Source: Luteimonas huabeiensis HB2
Lineage (GTDB): Bacteria > Pseudomonadota > Gammaproteobacteria > Xanthomonadales > Xanthomonadaceae
Direction of reading: 5' to 3'
Assembly: GCF_000559025.1 (NCBI RefSeq)
Contig: NZ_JAAN01000013.1
Span: 1-64,000, forward strand
DNA: 64,000 bases
The notes under the pieces were generated by a model. That model was not told where the DNA came from and made no database searches. It was given only the letters and a program-made list of their open reading frames with translations. The position numbers and the translations under genes were made by a program. Shown here in pieces: positions 9,609 to 18,196 of the stretch (positions are counted from its first letter, which is position 1; each line of letters begins with the position of its first letter).

Positions 9609-10097
9609 TCAGCCGGCGCGGTAGGCCGACAGCGGCAGCGCGGTGCTGGCCTTGAGTTCCTCGACCACGATCGAGCTGCGCATGTCCGAGACCTCGCCGC
9701 AGCCGGCCACGCGGCCGAGGATCTCGCGGAAGTGGTCCAGGTCGCGGGTGACGGTCTTGATCAGGAAGTCGCCGTCGCCGGTGACCATCGCGCACTCGAG
9801 GATCTCGGGGCATCCCTCCACCAGTTCGCGGAAGGCCGGGGCCGGATCCGCGTTGTGACGCAGACGGACATGCACATAGCACTTCAATCCAAGACCGAGC
9901 CGCACCGGCTCCAGCAGCGCGGCGTAGCCGCGGATCAGGCCAGCGGCGCGCAGCTGCTTGATGCGGCGCGAGCACTGCGAGTGCGACAGGTGCACCAGCT
10001 CGGCCAGCTCCATCATGGTGATGTCGCCCTGGCGCTGCAGGGCGTCGAGGATGCGCAGGTCGTGCTGGTCGAGACGGACGTCGGCGGACGGGGACAT
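9609..10097 (-). CDS. Lrp/AsnC-family transcriptional regulator
   Basis: A 162-residue regulator. The N-terminal winged helix-turn-helix (DLRILDALQRQGDITM, LAELVHLSHSQCSRRIKQL) is followed by a RAM/AsnC ligand-binding domain (KCYVHVRL, VTGDGDFLIKTV). Such proteins form octamers and bind amino acids as effectors. It is transcribed divergently from the aminotransferase across a 62-bp gap and convergently with the first S10 gene. The natural expectation is that it controls itself and the flanking catabolic operon in response to an amino acid, though the operator cannot be assigned from sequence alone. The ATG at 10097 fits the family start. Confidence 0.92.
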   Translation of the reverse strand: MSPSADVRLDQHDLRILDALQRQGDITMMELAELVHLSHSQCSRRIKQLRAAGLIRGYAALLEPVRLGLGLKCYVHVRLRHNADPAPAFRELVEGCPEILECAMVTGDGDFLIKTVTRDLDHFREILGRVAGCGEVSDMRSSIVVEELKASTALPLSAYRAG

Positions 10098-10159
10098 CGC
10101 GGGGCGGCTCCTGGCTGCGTCGACGGGATGTTCCGATCATACGAAACCGGAGCCCACGC
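10098..10159. promoter_or_regulatory. Shared divergent control region of the Lrp regulator and aminotransferase operon
   Basis: These 62 bp separate two divergent start codons, so promoters and the presumed Lrp-type operator for both directions must lie here or inside the coding ends. On the + side GGAG at 10149-10152 is the ribosome binding site of the aminotransferase. A locally AT-richer stretch (GATCATACGAAA) precedes it. No clear palindrome is visible. Confidence 0.5.
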
Positions 10160-11296
10160 ATGAGCGCGCCGCCGGCCGCGTCCTACGCGCAGTGGGTCCG
10201 GGATATGGTGGCGGCCTGCCAGGCCCGCCCCGGAAGCAACCCGTTGTTCGACAGTTCCATCGAGGAGCCCACCGCGCTGCTGCAGGGGCTGGTCGCATCG
10301 CTCGACCTCGACCCCGGAGGGCATTACCGCAGCACCTTCCCGCGCGGCAACCCGCGGGTGCTCGACGCGCTCGCGCGCCGCTACGCCATCGAGGCCGAGC
10401 GCCTGTTCGCCACCGCGGGGGCCTCGGCCGGCGTGCAGATCGTGTGCGCGGCGCTGCTGGGCCCCGGCGCGCGGGTGCTGGTGGAGCGGCCGTACTTCGA
10501 GCTGCTGGCCGACGTGGCGCGCAGCACCGGCGCCGAAGTGGACTGGCTCGACCGCGCTCCCGCGACCGGCGCCATCGCGCCGGAGACGCTCGACGCCGCG
10601 ATCGGTCCGCAGACCCGGCTGGTGCTGCTGACCAACCCCAACAACCCCACCGGCTTCGTGCTCGACCGCGCCGCGCGCCGGGCGCTGGCGGCGGTGGCCG
10701 AGGCGCGCCGGGTGCCGGTGCTGTTCGACGAGGTCTATGCGGGCTTCGGCGACGAGGACGCGCCGCAGACGCTGGCCGCGCACGATTCGCCGTGGTTCGC
10801 CAGCGTCGGCAGCCTCAGCAAGCTGTACGGGCTGCATGCGCTCAAGTGCGGCTGGATCGCCACCGGCGCGGCCGTGCACGCGGCGATCGCGCAGGCCTAC
10901 GGCCGGCTGGAGAACGGCGCGTCGCGGCTGACCCATGCCATCGCCGCCCGGGTGCTGGAAGACCCGGCGCCGTTCGAGGCGCACTGGCGCGGCGTGCTCG
11001 CCGCCGCGCGCCCGCAGGTCCAGGCGCGGCTGGCGGAGCTGGAGCGCGCGGGGCTGCTCCACGCGCAGCTCCCGGCCACCGGCTGCATCGGCTTCCCGCG
11101 CCTGCCCGAGGGTGGCGGCGACGACGACTTCAGCGTCTTCGCCTGGCAGACCCAGGCGCTGGCGGTGGCGCCGGGCCGCCTGTTCGGCCGGCCCGGCCAC
11201 CTGCGGATCGGCTTCGGCCGCGGCAGCGCCGACGTGGCCGAGGGCCTGGACCGGCTCGAGGTCGCGCTGCGCGCCTGGCGGGAGCGGCCGCGATGA
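10160..11296 (+). CDS. PLP-dependent aminotransferase, class I/II
   Basis: A 378-residue fold-type I aminotransferase of the cytosol. Visible motifs are TNPNNPTGFVLD, the cofactor Asp in VLFDEVYAGFGD, the Schiff-base lysine in GSLSKLYGLHALKCGW, and the terminal substrate-binding Arg in LRIGFGRG. The protein has no signal peptide. It opens an operon (aminotransferase, transporter, two S10 proteins, microORF, RidA-like) read divergently from an Lrp regulator. That placement suggests transamination of an amino acid released by the exported hydrolases, with the RidA-like protein removing reactive enamine/imine side products. The specific amino acid is not deducible; aromatic or branched substrates are equally possible. 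Confidence 0.88.
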   Translation: MSAPPAASYAQWVRDMVAACQARPGSNPLFDSSIEEPTALLQGLVASLDLDPGGHYRSTFPRGNPRVLDALARRYAIEAERLFATAGASAGVQIVCAALLGPGARVLVERPYFELLADVARSTGAEVDWLDRAPATGAIAPETLDAAIGPQTRLVLLTNPNNPTGFVLDRAARRALAAVAEARRVPVLFDEVYAGFGDEDAPQTLAAHDSPWFASVGSLSKLYGLHALKCGWIATGAAVHAAIAQAYGRLENGASRLTHAIAARVLEDPAPFEAHWRGVLAAARPQVQARLAELERAGLLHAQLPATGCIGFPRLPEGGGDDDFSVFAWQTQALAVAPGRLFGRPGHLRIGFGRGSADVAEGLDRLEVALRAWRERPR

Positions 11297-12693
11297 CCCG
11301 CGGCTCGCCCGCCCTGGGCGCGGTGCCGAAGTTCGGCTGGGCGTTCGGCCAGTTCGCGCTGGCCTCGCACATGGCCATCGTCAGCATCTACCTGATGTAC
11401 TACCTCACCGAGGGCCACGGCGTGTCCGCCAGCCTGGCCGGGCTGGTGCTGCTGCTGCCGCGGGTGTGGAACGTGGTCACCGATCCGCTGATGGGCGCGA
11501 TCTCCGACCGCACGCGTTCGCGCTGGGGCCGGCGGCGGCCCTACCTGCTGGCCGGCGCGCTGCTGTGGGGCGCGGCGTTCGCGGCGATGTTCGCGCTGCC
11601 GGTCCGCGCCGATCCCACGGTCACCGCGCTGTGGTTCGTGGCGATCTACCTGGCGGTCAACACCGGCGTCACCCTGTACCACGTGCCGTACTCGGCGATG
11701 GCGCCGGAGATGACCCGCGACTACGACGAGCGGCTGAAGCTGATCGGCTACAAGGAGATGGCCGCGCGCATCGCGGTGCTGCTGGCCATCGCCGGCGCGC
11801 CCTTGCTGCTGGAGGCGGCCGGCACGCCCGCGCAGGGCTACCGCTGGATCGGGCTGGCGTTCGGCGGGTTGATCCTGGTCTCGGGCGTGGTCGCGTTCTT
11901 CGCCACCGCGCGCGCGCCGGCGGTCGATTTCCAGCCGCAGACGATGCGCCTGCGCGAGCAGTGGGAGACGCTCAAGCGCAACCGGCCGCTGGGGGTGCTG
12001 GCGCTGGCCTACCTGTTCGGCAACATGGGCAGCGTCGCCTTCAGCGCGCTGCTGATCTACTTCATCACCGTGGTGCACGGGCAGTCGCCGGCGCTGATGG
12101 GCGTGCTGTACCCGGTGGGCGCGCTGACCAGCGTGGTGCTGACCCCGGTGTGGGCGCGCATCGGCGCGCGCATCGGCAAGCGCGAGGCCTGCCGCATCGC
12201 CTACCTCGGCCTGATCCTGTGCTGGCTGTCGCCCGGGCTGGTGCCGCCGGGCGCGGTGTGGGCGCTGTACCTGCTGATGGTCGCGCACGGCGCGTTCAAC
12301 GCCGCCGCCGAGCTGCTGCCCAACGCGATGGTGCCCGACACCGTGGAGTACGACGAACTCAACAGCGGCGCGCGCCGCGAGGGCACGATCTACGGCGCCT
12401 GGATCTTCGTGCAGCAGACCGGCATGGCGCTGGGCGGCTTCGTCGCCAGCCTGGCGCTGGTGGTGCTGGGCTACCAGGCCGGCGCCGAGCAGCACCCCGA
12501 ATCCGTGGTGACCGGCCTGCGCTGGGGCTTCGCCGCGCTGCCGGCGGCCTCGCTGCTGGTGGCCTGGTGGCTGGTCGGCCGCTACGACCTCAGCGCCGCG
12601 CGTTTCGCCCAGATCCAGCGCGAGCTCGCCGCGCGCCGCGCGACGACGCCTTCCGCCCGCACGCCGCCCGTCCCGGAGGACCCCGCACGATGA
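11293..12693 (+). CDS. MFS transporter of the GPH (glycoside-pentoside-hexuronide:cation symporter) type
   Basis: A 466-residue inner-membrane protein with about 12 hydrophobic segments, starting at ATG 11293 and overlapping the aminotransferase stop by 4 nt. Diagnostic GPH/MFS loop motifs are VTDPLMGAISDRTRSRWGRRRPYLL between the first helices and MVPDTVEYDELNSGARREG in the second half. The C-terminus is a short Pro/Ala-rich cytoplasmic tail. GPH carriers classically move sugars with cations. In this cluster of peptidases and amidohydrolases the cargo is more likely a peptide, amino acid or small amide, but this is contextual inference. Confidence 0.86.
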   Translation: MTRGSPALGAVPKFGWAFGQFALASHMAIVSIYLMYYLTEGHGVSASLAGLVLLLPRVWNVVTDPLMGAISDRTRSRWGRRRPYLLAGALLWGAAFAAMFALPVRADPTVTALWFVAIYLAVNTGVTLYHVPYSAMAPEMTRDYDERLKLIGYKEMAARIAVLLAIAGAPLLLEAAGTPAQGYRWIGLAFGGLILVSGVVAFFATARAPAVDFQPQTMRLREQWETLKRNRPLGVLALAYLFGNMGSVAFSALLIYFITVVHGQSPALMGVLYPVGALTSVVLTPVWARIGARIGKREACRIAYLGLILCWLSPGLVPPGAVWALYLLMVAHGAFNAAAELLPNAMVPDTVEYDELNSGARREGTIYGAWIFVQQTGMALGGFVASLALVVLGYQAGAEQHPESVVTGLRWGFAALPAASLLVAWWLVGRYDLSAARFAQIQRELAARRATTPSARTPPVPEDPAR

Positions 12694-14150
12694 AGACGCT
12701 CGCCTCGACCTGCCTGCTCCTGCTCGCCGCCTGGCTGCCGGCCGCCGCCCTGCAGGCCGCCACGCCGGCCGACGCGCAGCGCGAACACACCGGCACCTTC
12801 GGCGGTACCCCGGTGCGCTACGCGTCGCGGATCGAGACGATCCGCGTGCGCGACGGCGAGGCGGCCGCCGACCTGGTGGTGATGAGCCACGTGGCCGCCG
12901 GCGCCGATGCGGCGCGCCCGGTGCTGTTCGCCTTCAACGGCGGGCCGATCTCGGCCTCGCTGTACCTGCACGCCGGCGCGCTCGGGCCGCGGCGCGTGGC
13001 CTTCCCCGACGACCTGGGCGCCGACCCGGCCGGCTTCGAGGTGGTGCCCAACCCCTACGCCATCCTCGACGTCGCCGACGTCGTGCTGTTCGACCCGGCC
13101 GGCACCGGCTTCAGCCGGGTGGTCGAGGGTACCGATCCCGCGCATTTCCATTCGATCCAGGCCGATGCGCGGCAACTGGTGCTGATGATCGAGGCGTGGT
13201 CGCGGCGGCACGGGCGCGAGGCCTCGCCGAAGTACCTGCTGGGCGAGAGCTACGGCACCCTGCGCGCGGCCGCGGCCGCGCACCAGATGCAGGTGCGCGA
13301 CGCGCCGATGCGCATCGACGGCGTGTTCCTGCTGGGACAGGCGCTCAACATCATCGAGTACGCCCAGCGCGACGCCAACATCGTCAGCTACGTGGTCTCG
13401 CTGCCGACGGTGGCGGCGATCGCCTGGCACCACGGCCGCGCCGAGACCGGCGGCCTGGCGTTCGAGCCCTGGCTCGACGAGGTACGCGAATGGGCGCGCA
13501 CCGAGTACCTGACCGCGCTGTTCCAGGGCCAGTTCCTGCCCGCCGACGAGAAGCGCCGGATCGCCCGCCGGCTGCAGGCCTACACCGGCGTGGACGCCGA
13601 GGTGCTGCTGCGCGAGGACCTCAAGCTGACCAAGGACGAGCAGCGGGTGGAACTGCTGCGCGACCAGGGCCTGGTGCTGGGCGTGTACGACGCGCGCTAC
13701 GCCGGCCCGCCGGACCCGGCGCGGTCCTCGCCGGCGGCGACCGATCCTTCCGGCGTCACCGCGCCGGCCTTCCGCCGCGGGCTGGAGGATCTGCTGCGCA
13801 CGCAGTTCGGGGTGGAGGACGCGAGCGCCTACCGCAACGCCGCCGACGTCGGCGGCATCGACGCCTGGGACTGGGGCGGCGGCCGCTCGCCGTTCGGCGA
13901 CTGGCCGTACATGGACTGGATCCGCGAGGTGATGGCGGCCAACCCGGACTTCCGGGTGGTGATGGCGCACGGACACCACGACACCGCCACCACCACCGGC
14001 GCCTCCGACTACGCGGTGGCGCACTCGGGCTGGCCGCTGGAGCGGGTGCGCTCGGTGTACTACCTCGGCGGGCACATGCCCTACACGATCGAGGCGAGCC
14101 TGGCGCAGTTCGCCGACGACCTGCGCGCCTTCGTGCGCGGGACGCCATGA
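12690..14150 (+). CDS. S10 serine carboxypeptidase-like protein (second of three)
   Basis: A 486-residue exported protein with GGAGGA at 12675-12680 and an ATG overlapping the transporter stop. A signal peptide runs to about ALQAA (residue 28). The complete S10 triad is visible: S187 in LLGESYGT, D431 in GHHDTATTTG and H462 in GGHMPYT. The oxyanion segment is FAFNGGPISASLYLHAGALGPRR, where Ile replaces the usual Gly of GGPGSAS. That deviation in a normally invariant turn may affect substrate choice. It shares the RRHGRE...SPKYLLGESYG arrangement with the next gene, so the two look like diverged tandem duplicates. Confidence 0.88.
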   Translation: MKTLASTCLLLLAAWLPAAALQAATPADAQREHTGTFGGTPVRYASRIETIRVRDGEAAADLVVMSHVAAGADAARPVLFAFNGGPISASLYLHAGALGPRRVAFPDDLGADPAGFEVVPNPYAILDVADVVLFDPAGTGFSRVVEGTDPAHFHSIQADARQLVLMIEAWSRRHGREASPKYLLGESYGTLRAAAAAHQMQVRDAPMRIDGVFLLGQALNIIEYAQRDANIVSYVVSLPTVAAIAWHHGRAETGGLAFEPWLDEVREWARTEYLTALFQGQFLPADEKRRIARRLQAYTGVDAEVLLREDLKLTKDEQRVELLRDQGLVLGVYDARYAGPPDPARSSPAATDPSGVTAPAFRRGLEDLLRTQFGVEDASAYRNAADVGGIDAWDWGGGRSPFGDWPYMDWIREVMAANPDFRVVMAHGHHDTATTTGASDYAVAHSGWPLERVRSVYYLGGHMPYTIEASLAQFADDLRAFVRGTP

Positions 14151-15784
14151 ACCGCGCGCGCAGCGCCCGGCCGCGGTCGCATCGCGTGGCCGGTGCCGGC
14201 CGGAGCGCGCCGCCTGCCGCTCGCGCCGGCGCGGCGTCGCGGGCGCTCGCGCTGGCCCTGCTGCTGGGCGCCGCGACCGGCGGGGCCGCGGCCGCCGCCG
14301 GCGCGACCGCGCCGGCGCCGCCGCCGGCGCTTGCCGCCGAGGCCGTCGTGGTGCCGCCCGGCAACGCCTTGCTGCCCACCGTGGAGCGCCGCCACCGCGG
14401 CCGCTTCGGCGGCCGCGCGCTGCGCTACCGCAGCGTGGTGGAGGAGTGGCCGCTGGTCGGCGACGACGGCGAGACCATCGCCACGGTCGGCGCCATCGCC
14501 TACCTGGAAGAAGGCGCCGGCCCGCAGCGCCCGCTGATCTTCGCCTTCAACGGCGGCCCCGGCTCGGCCTCGCTCTGGCTGCACATGGGCCTGCTGGGTC
14601 CGAAGCGCCCCGACTACGGCGCGCAGGCCGGCGACGAGGAGATCCGCCCGCCCACCGCGCCGCCGTTCGCCCTGGTCGACAACCCGGAATCGCCGTTGGA
14701 CGTGGCCGACGTGGTGCTGATCGACCCGCCGGGCACCGGCTTCGCGCGGGTGGTCGGCGAGGCCAACGCGGACCGCGTCTTCGGCGTGCGCGAGGACGCC
14801 GAGGCGATCGCCCGCTTCATCGGCGACTGGCTGCGGCGGCACGGCCGCGAGCGCAGCCCGCGCTACCTGATGGGCGAGAGCTACGGCACCGTGCGCGCGG
14901 CGGAAGTCGCGCGCCTGCTGGCCGGCGGGCCGACCGCCAGCGGCCGCATGGACGGCATCGCCCTCAACGGGGTGATGCTGCTGGGGCAGGCGATGGACGG
15001 CAGCCGGCGCGGCCCGGAGCTGGCCGCCGTGACCGGCCTGCCGAGCTACGCGGCCACCGCCTGGTACCACCGCGCGGTGCCGCGCGCGGACACGCTGGAG
15101 GCGCACGTGGCCCGCGCGCGCGCCTTCGCCGAAGGGCCTTACCTGCAGGCGCTGTTCCAGGGCTCGCGGCTGGACGCGTCCGCGCGCGCCGCGGTGGCCG
15201 CCGAACTGGCCGCGCTGACCGGCATCCCGGCCGCGCGCTGGCGCGAACTGGACCTGCGCATGGACGCGGCCGCGTTCGGCCGCGAGCTGCTGCGCGCCGA
15301 CGGCCTGCAGGTCGGCGCCTACGATGCCCGCTTCGTCCTGCCGCTGGCGGCCTCCGGCGGCGACCCGGTCGCCGACGATCCGGCGATGGGCCAGTACGCG
15401 CCGCTCTACATCGCCGCCCTGCACACGCACCTGCGCGAGCACCTGGGCGTGGCCGCCGGGCGCGCCTACAACGCCATCGAGTTCCGCCGCGTCAATGCGC
15501 GGTTCTGGAAGGGGCAGCCGCCGCTGCAGGACAACCATGCGCTGGCGCTGGCCACCGCGATGCGCCGCAACCCCGCGCTGCGGGTGCTGGTGGCCACCGG
15601 CCACTACGATCTGGTCACCACCACCGGCGCGGCCGAGCAGGCGGTGGCGCTGTCGGGCATGGCGCCGGAGCGGGTGACCCTGCGCACCTATGCCTCGGGC
15701 CACATGCCCTATGTGGGCGTGGCCAGCCGCGCGCGGCTGGCCGCCGACGTGCGCAACTTCGTCGCCTCGGGAGTATCGCCATGA
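14147..15784 (+). CDS. S10 serine carboxypeptidase-like protein (third of three)
   Basis: A 545-residue exported protein with its start overlapping the previous stop by 4 nt. A long Arg/Ala-rich N-terminus precedes the hydrophobic signal core ALALALLLGAATGGAAAAAG (residues about 38-57), followed by a Pro/Ala linker. The catalytic triad is intact: S245 in LMGESYGT, D488 in TGHYDLVTTTG and H519 in SGHMPYV. The oxyanion segment is canonical (FAFNGGPGSASLWLHMGLLGPKR). It is close to the second S10 protein in domain order, and both differ from the first copy in the Ser and His motifs. It probably acts on peptides in the periplasm. Confidence 0.88.
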   Translation: MNRARSARPRSHRVAGAGRSAPPAARAGAASRALALALLLGAATGGAAAAAGATAPAPPPALAAEAVVVPPGNALLPTVERRHRGRFGGRALRYRSVVEEWPLVGDDGETIATVGAIAYLEEGAGPQRPLIFAFNGGPGSASLWLHMGLLGPKRPDYGAQAGDEEIRPPTAPPFALVDNPESPLDVADVVLIDPPGTGFARVVGEANADRVFGVREDAEAIARFIGDWLRRHGRERSPRYLMGESYGTVRAAEVARLLAGGPTASGRMDGIALNGVMLLGQAMDGSRRGPELAAVTGLPSYAATAWYHRAVPRADTLEAHVARARAFAEGPYLQALFQGSRLDASARAAVAAELAALTGIPAARWRELDLRMDAAAFGRELLRADGLQVGAYDARFVLPLAASGGDPVADDPAMGQYAPLYIAALHTHLREHLGVAAGRAYNAIEFRRVNARFWKGQPPLQDNHALALATAMRRNPALRVLVATGHYDLVTTTGAAEQAVALSGMAPERVTLRTYASGHMPYVGVASRARLAADVRNFVASGVSP

Positions 15785-15867
15785 ACTTCGATCGCCGCCG
15801 TCGTCTCCGCCTTCCGCGCCGCGAAGGGCCGGCGGCCGGCATCGCGTGGACCGGAGCGCGCCGATGA
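15781..15867 (+). CDS. 28-codon microORF linking the S10 and RidA-like genes
   Basis: The frame starts at ATG 15781, overlapping the S10 stop by 4 nt (ATGA), and ends at TGA 15865-15867, which overlaps the next ATG by 4 nt (ATGA). The product, beginning MNFDRRRRLRLPRREG, is strongly basic (nine Arg) and resembles no family I know. Its position suggests a translational relay keeping ribosomes moving from the S10 gene to the RidA-like gene. It could also be an accident of a gap lacking in-frame stops. A short GGAGCG lies inside it ahead of the RidA-like start. Confidence 0.4.
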   Translation: MNFDRRRRLRLPRREGPAAGIAWTGARR

Positions 15868-16355
15868 GCCGCGTCGCCGCGCGCCTGGCCGAACTCGGCC
15901 TGCAGTTGCCGCCGCCGCTGGTCGCGCCGCCGGGCGTGGTGCTGCCGTTCGCCTTCGCCCAGCGGGTGGGCACGCGGGTGCTGATCGCCGGGCACGGCCC
16001 GCAGGGCCCGGACGGGCGTCTGACCGGGCCGTTCGGCAAGGTCGGCGCCGAGGTGGACGTGGCGGCCGCGCGTCATGCGGCCATGCTGACCGGCTTGTCG
16101 ATGCTGGCCAGCGTGCAGGCCGAGATCGGCGACCTCGACCGCATCACCGGCTGGCGCCGGGTGTTCGGCATGGTCGCCTCGGCGCCGGGCTTCCAGGACC
16201 AGCCGAGCGTGATCAACGGCTTCTCGGACCTGATCCACGCGGTGTTCGGGCCGGTGATCGGCCGCCACGTGCGCAGCGCGGTGGGCATGGCCGAGCTGCC
16301 CTGGAACATCCCGGTGGAGATCGAGGGAGAGCTGGCGATCGACGGCGGCGACTGA
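15864..16355 (+). CDS. RidA (YjgF/Rid) family protein
   Basis: A 163-residue cytosolic protein starting at ATG 15864, behind GGAGCG. Rid-fold markers are VLIAGHGPQGPDGRL near the start, DVAAARHAAMLTGLSMLASVQ in the central helix, and HVRSAVGMAELPWNIPVEIE at the end, where the Arg is the conserved ligand-carboxylate contact. The classical protein hydrolyses 2-aminoacrylate and related enamines/imines that PLP enzymes release. Its presence in an operon headed by a PLP aminotransferase fits that task. It belongs to the longer Rid subgroup with an N-terminal extension, so it may have a specialised substrate. Confidence 0.85.
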   Translation: MSRVAARLAELGLQLPPPLVAPPGVVLPFAFAQRVGTRVLIAGHGPQGPDGRLTGPFGKVGAEVDVAAARHAAMLTGLSMLASVQAEIGDLDRITGWRRVFGMVASAPGFQDQPSVINGFSDLIHAVFGPVIGRHVRSAVGMAELPWNIPVEIEGELAIDGGD

Positions 16356-16418
16356 AGCCGCCGCCGGCGCATCGCCGCGATGCCGCGCATTCGCAACCCA
16401 GCAACAGGAGAGCACCCC

Positions 16419-18173
16419 ATGTCCAGGTATCCCCCGATCGTCGCCGCCGTCGTGCTGTCGCTGCTGGCGCTGCCGGCCTGGGCGGCGCCCGTGCAGCCGC
16501 CGACGCTGGCCTACCTGCTGCGGCCGCTGCCCTCGGCCGACGGCGCGCGGGTGGAGGCGGTCGAGGTCGAGATGACGCTGGACGGCGTCGTGCCGGCCGC
16601 CGACGCGCCGCTGCTGCGGATGCCGCTGGTGGCCAGCAACGTGCCCACGGTGGCGGCGGAACTCGACGGGCTGGAGGCGCACGACGCCCGCGGCCGCCTG
16701 CCGCTGCGGCTGGAGCAGACCGGCGAAGACCCCGCCATCGTGCGCCGCTGGTTCGCCGCGCGCGCGCCGGAGGGCGCGGTGCGGCTGCGCTACCGGGCGC
16801 CCACCGCGACCGCGCTGGCCGCGCGCGGCGCGGCGCCGCCGATCGAACTGCGCGGCGACGGCGGCGCGGTCTCCGCGGGCGGCGCGACCTTCCTGCTCCG
16901 GCCCGAATCCGGCGAGTTCCGCATCCGCGCCGGCTGGGACCTCTCGGCGCTGGCCGCCGGCGCGGTGGGCCTGAGCAGCCTCGACACCCTGGGCCCGGAC
17001 GAGACCGCGCCGGCCAGCCTGGTCGACAGCGCGTTCTTCATGGCCGGCGCGATCGGGCGCTATCCCGGCGACGGCGCCACCGACCGCTTCTTCGCCGCCT
17101 GGCAGGGCACGCCGCCGTTCGATGCCGACGCGCTGATGGCCTGGGGCGGCGCGCTGTACGAACGCTTCCTGGAGGTGTTCGACGCCGCGCCCACGCCCTA
17201 CGGGGTGTTCATGCGCCGCAACCAGGTCAACCCCGGCGGCGGCATCGGCATGCACCGCTCGTTCGTGCTGACCTACGGCGACACCCGCGGCAGCGACCCG
17301 GAGGAACTGCGCTTCACCCTTTCGCACGAGATGTTCCACACCTTCCAGCCGCTGATGGCGCGGGGGCGCGGCATGGACGACAGCCTGGGCGCGGCCTGGT
17401 TCAACGAGGGCCTGGCGGTGTTCTACCAGGGCGAGCTGCCGTTCCGCTTCGGCATGGTGACGCCCGAGGCCTACCTGCGCGATCTCAACTTCACGATGGC
17501 GCGCTTCTACACCAACCCGTTCGCCGAGACCCCCAACCGCGAGATCGCCGGCCGCTTCTGGGAGGACACCCGGATCCGCACGCTGCCCTACGATCGCGGC
17601 TACGTGTACTTCGTCAACGTCGATGCCGCCATCCGCGAGGCCTCCGGCGGCGCGCGCTCGCTCGACGACCTGATGCTGGCGCTGCGCGCGCGCCGCGCGC
17701 AGGACCTGCCGGTGGAGCAGGCCGACTGGGAGGCGCTGATCGAGGAGGAACTGGGCGACGCGGGCGTGGCCGCGTTCCACGCGATGCTGGAGGGGCGGGT
17801 GGCGGTGCCGGCCTCCGACGCCTTCGGCCCCTGCTTCCGTCGCGTGCAGAAGCCGCTGCGGCGCTACGAGCTCGGCTTCGAGCCGAAGGTGCTGGTGGAG
17901 CCGGTGCGCATCGTGCGCGGGCTGGTGGCCGGCTCCGCCGCCGAGGCGGCGGGCTTGCGCGACGGCGACGAGATCCTGCAGCCGGTCGGCCAGGACGCGA
18001 TCCAGGGCGACCAGGACGGCGTGCTGAGCCTGCAGGTCCGCCGCGACGGCGTGGCGCGCACGATCGCCTACCGCCCGCGCGGCGAGCTGGTGGACACCTG
18101 GCAGTGGGAGCGCGTGCCGGGCGTGCCCGACGCCGACTGCGCGCGTCGCACCCCACTCCCGCCTGCGGGGTAA
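16419..18173 (+). CDS. Exported M61-like metallopeptidase with C-terminal PDZ domain
   Basis: A 584-residue protein starting at ATG 16419, which has AGGAG 8 nt upstream; the in-frame ATG at 16380 lacks one. The signal peptide is VAAVVLSLLALPAWAAP. An N-terminal beta-rich domain precedes the gluzincin catalytic domain: zinc motif H303-E304-M-F-H307 and a third ligand E330 in WFNEGLAVFYQ. The C-terminal region (IVRGLVAGSAAEAAGLRDGDEIL) is a PDZ domain. This architecture matches glycyl aminopeptidase-like M61 enzymes of Xanthomonads. It follows the RidA-like gene after 63 bp with its own Shine-Dalgarno, so it may be the last gene of the peptide-degradation operon. Confidence 0.87.
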   Translation: MSRYPPIVAAVVLSLLALPAWAAPVQPPTLAYLLRPLPSADGARVEAVEVEMTLDGVVPAADAPLLRMPLVASNVPTVAAELDGLEAHDARGRLPLRLEQTGEDPAIVRRWFAARAPEGAVRLRYRAPTATALAARGAAPPIELRGDGGAVSAGGATFLLRPESGEFRIRAGWDLSALAAGAVGLSSLDTLGPDETAPASLVDSAFFMAGAIGRYPGDGATDRFFAAWQGTPPFDADALMAWGGALYERFLEVFDAAPTPYGVFMRRNQVNPGGGIGMHRSFVLTYGDTRGSDPEELRFTLSHEMFHTFQPLMARGRGMDDSLGAAWFNEGLAVFYQGELPFRFGMVTPEAYLRDLNFTMARFYTNPFAETPNREIAGRFWEDTRIRTLPYDRGYVYFVNVDAAIREASGGARSLDDLMLALRARRAQDLPVEQADWEALIEEELGDAGVAAFHAMLEGRVAVPASDAFGPCFRRVQKPLRRYELGFEPKVLVEPVRIVRGLVAGSAAEAAGLRDGDEILQPVGQDAIQGDQDGVLSLQVRRDGVARTIAYRPRGELVDTWQWERVPGVPDADCARRTPLPPAG

Positions 18174-18196
18174 AGCCGGCGCGCGGGCCGAAGGTC

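Noticed and set aside
404-18173. Lasso peptide or siderophore biosynthesis cluster
   Set aside because: No precursor peptide, asparagine-synthetase-like cyclase, isopeptidase or NRPS modules. The genes are degradative and transport-related.
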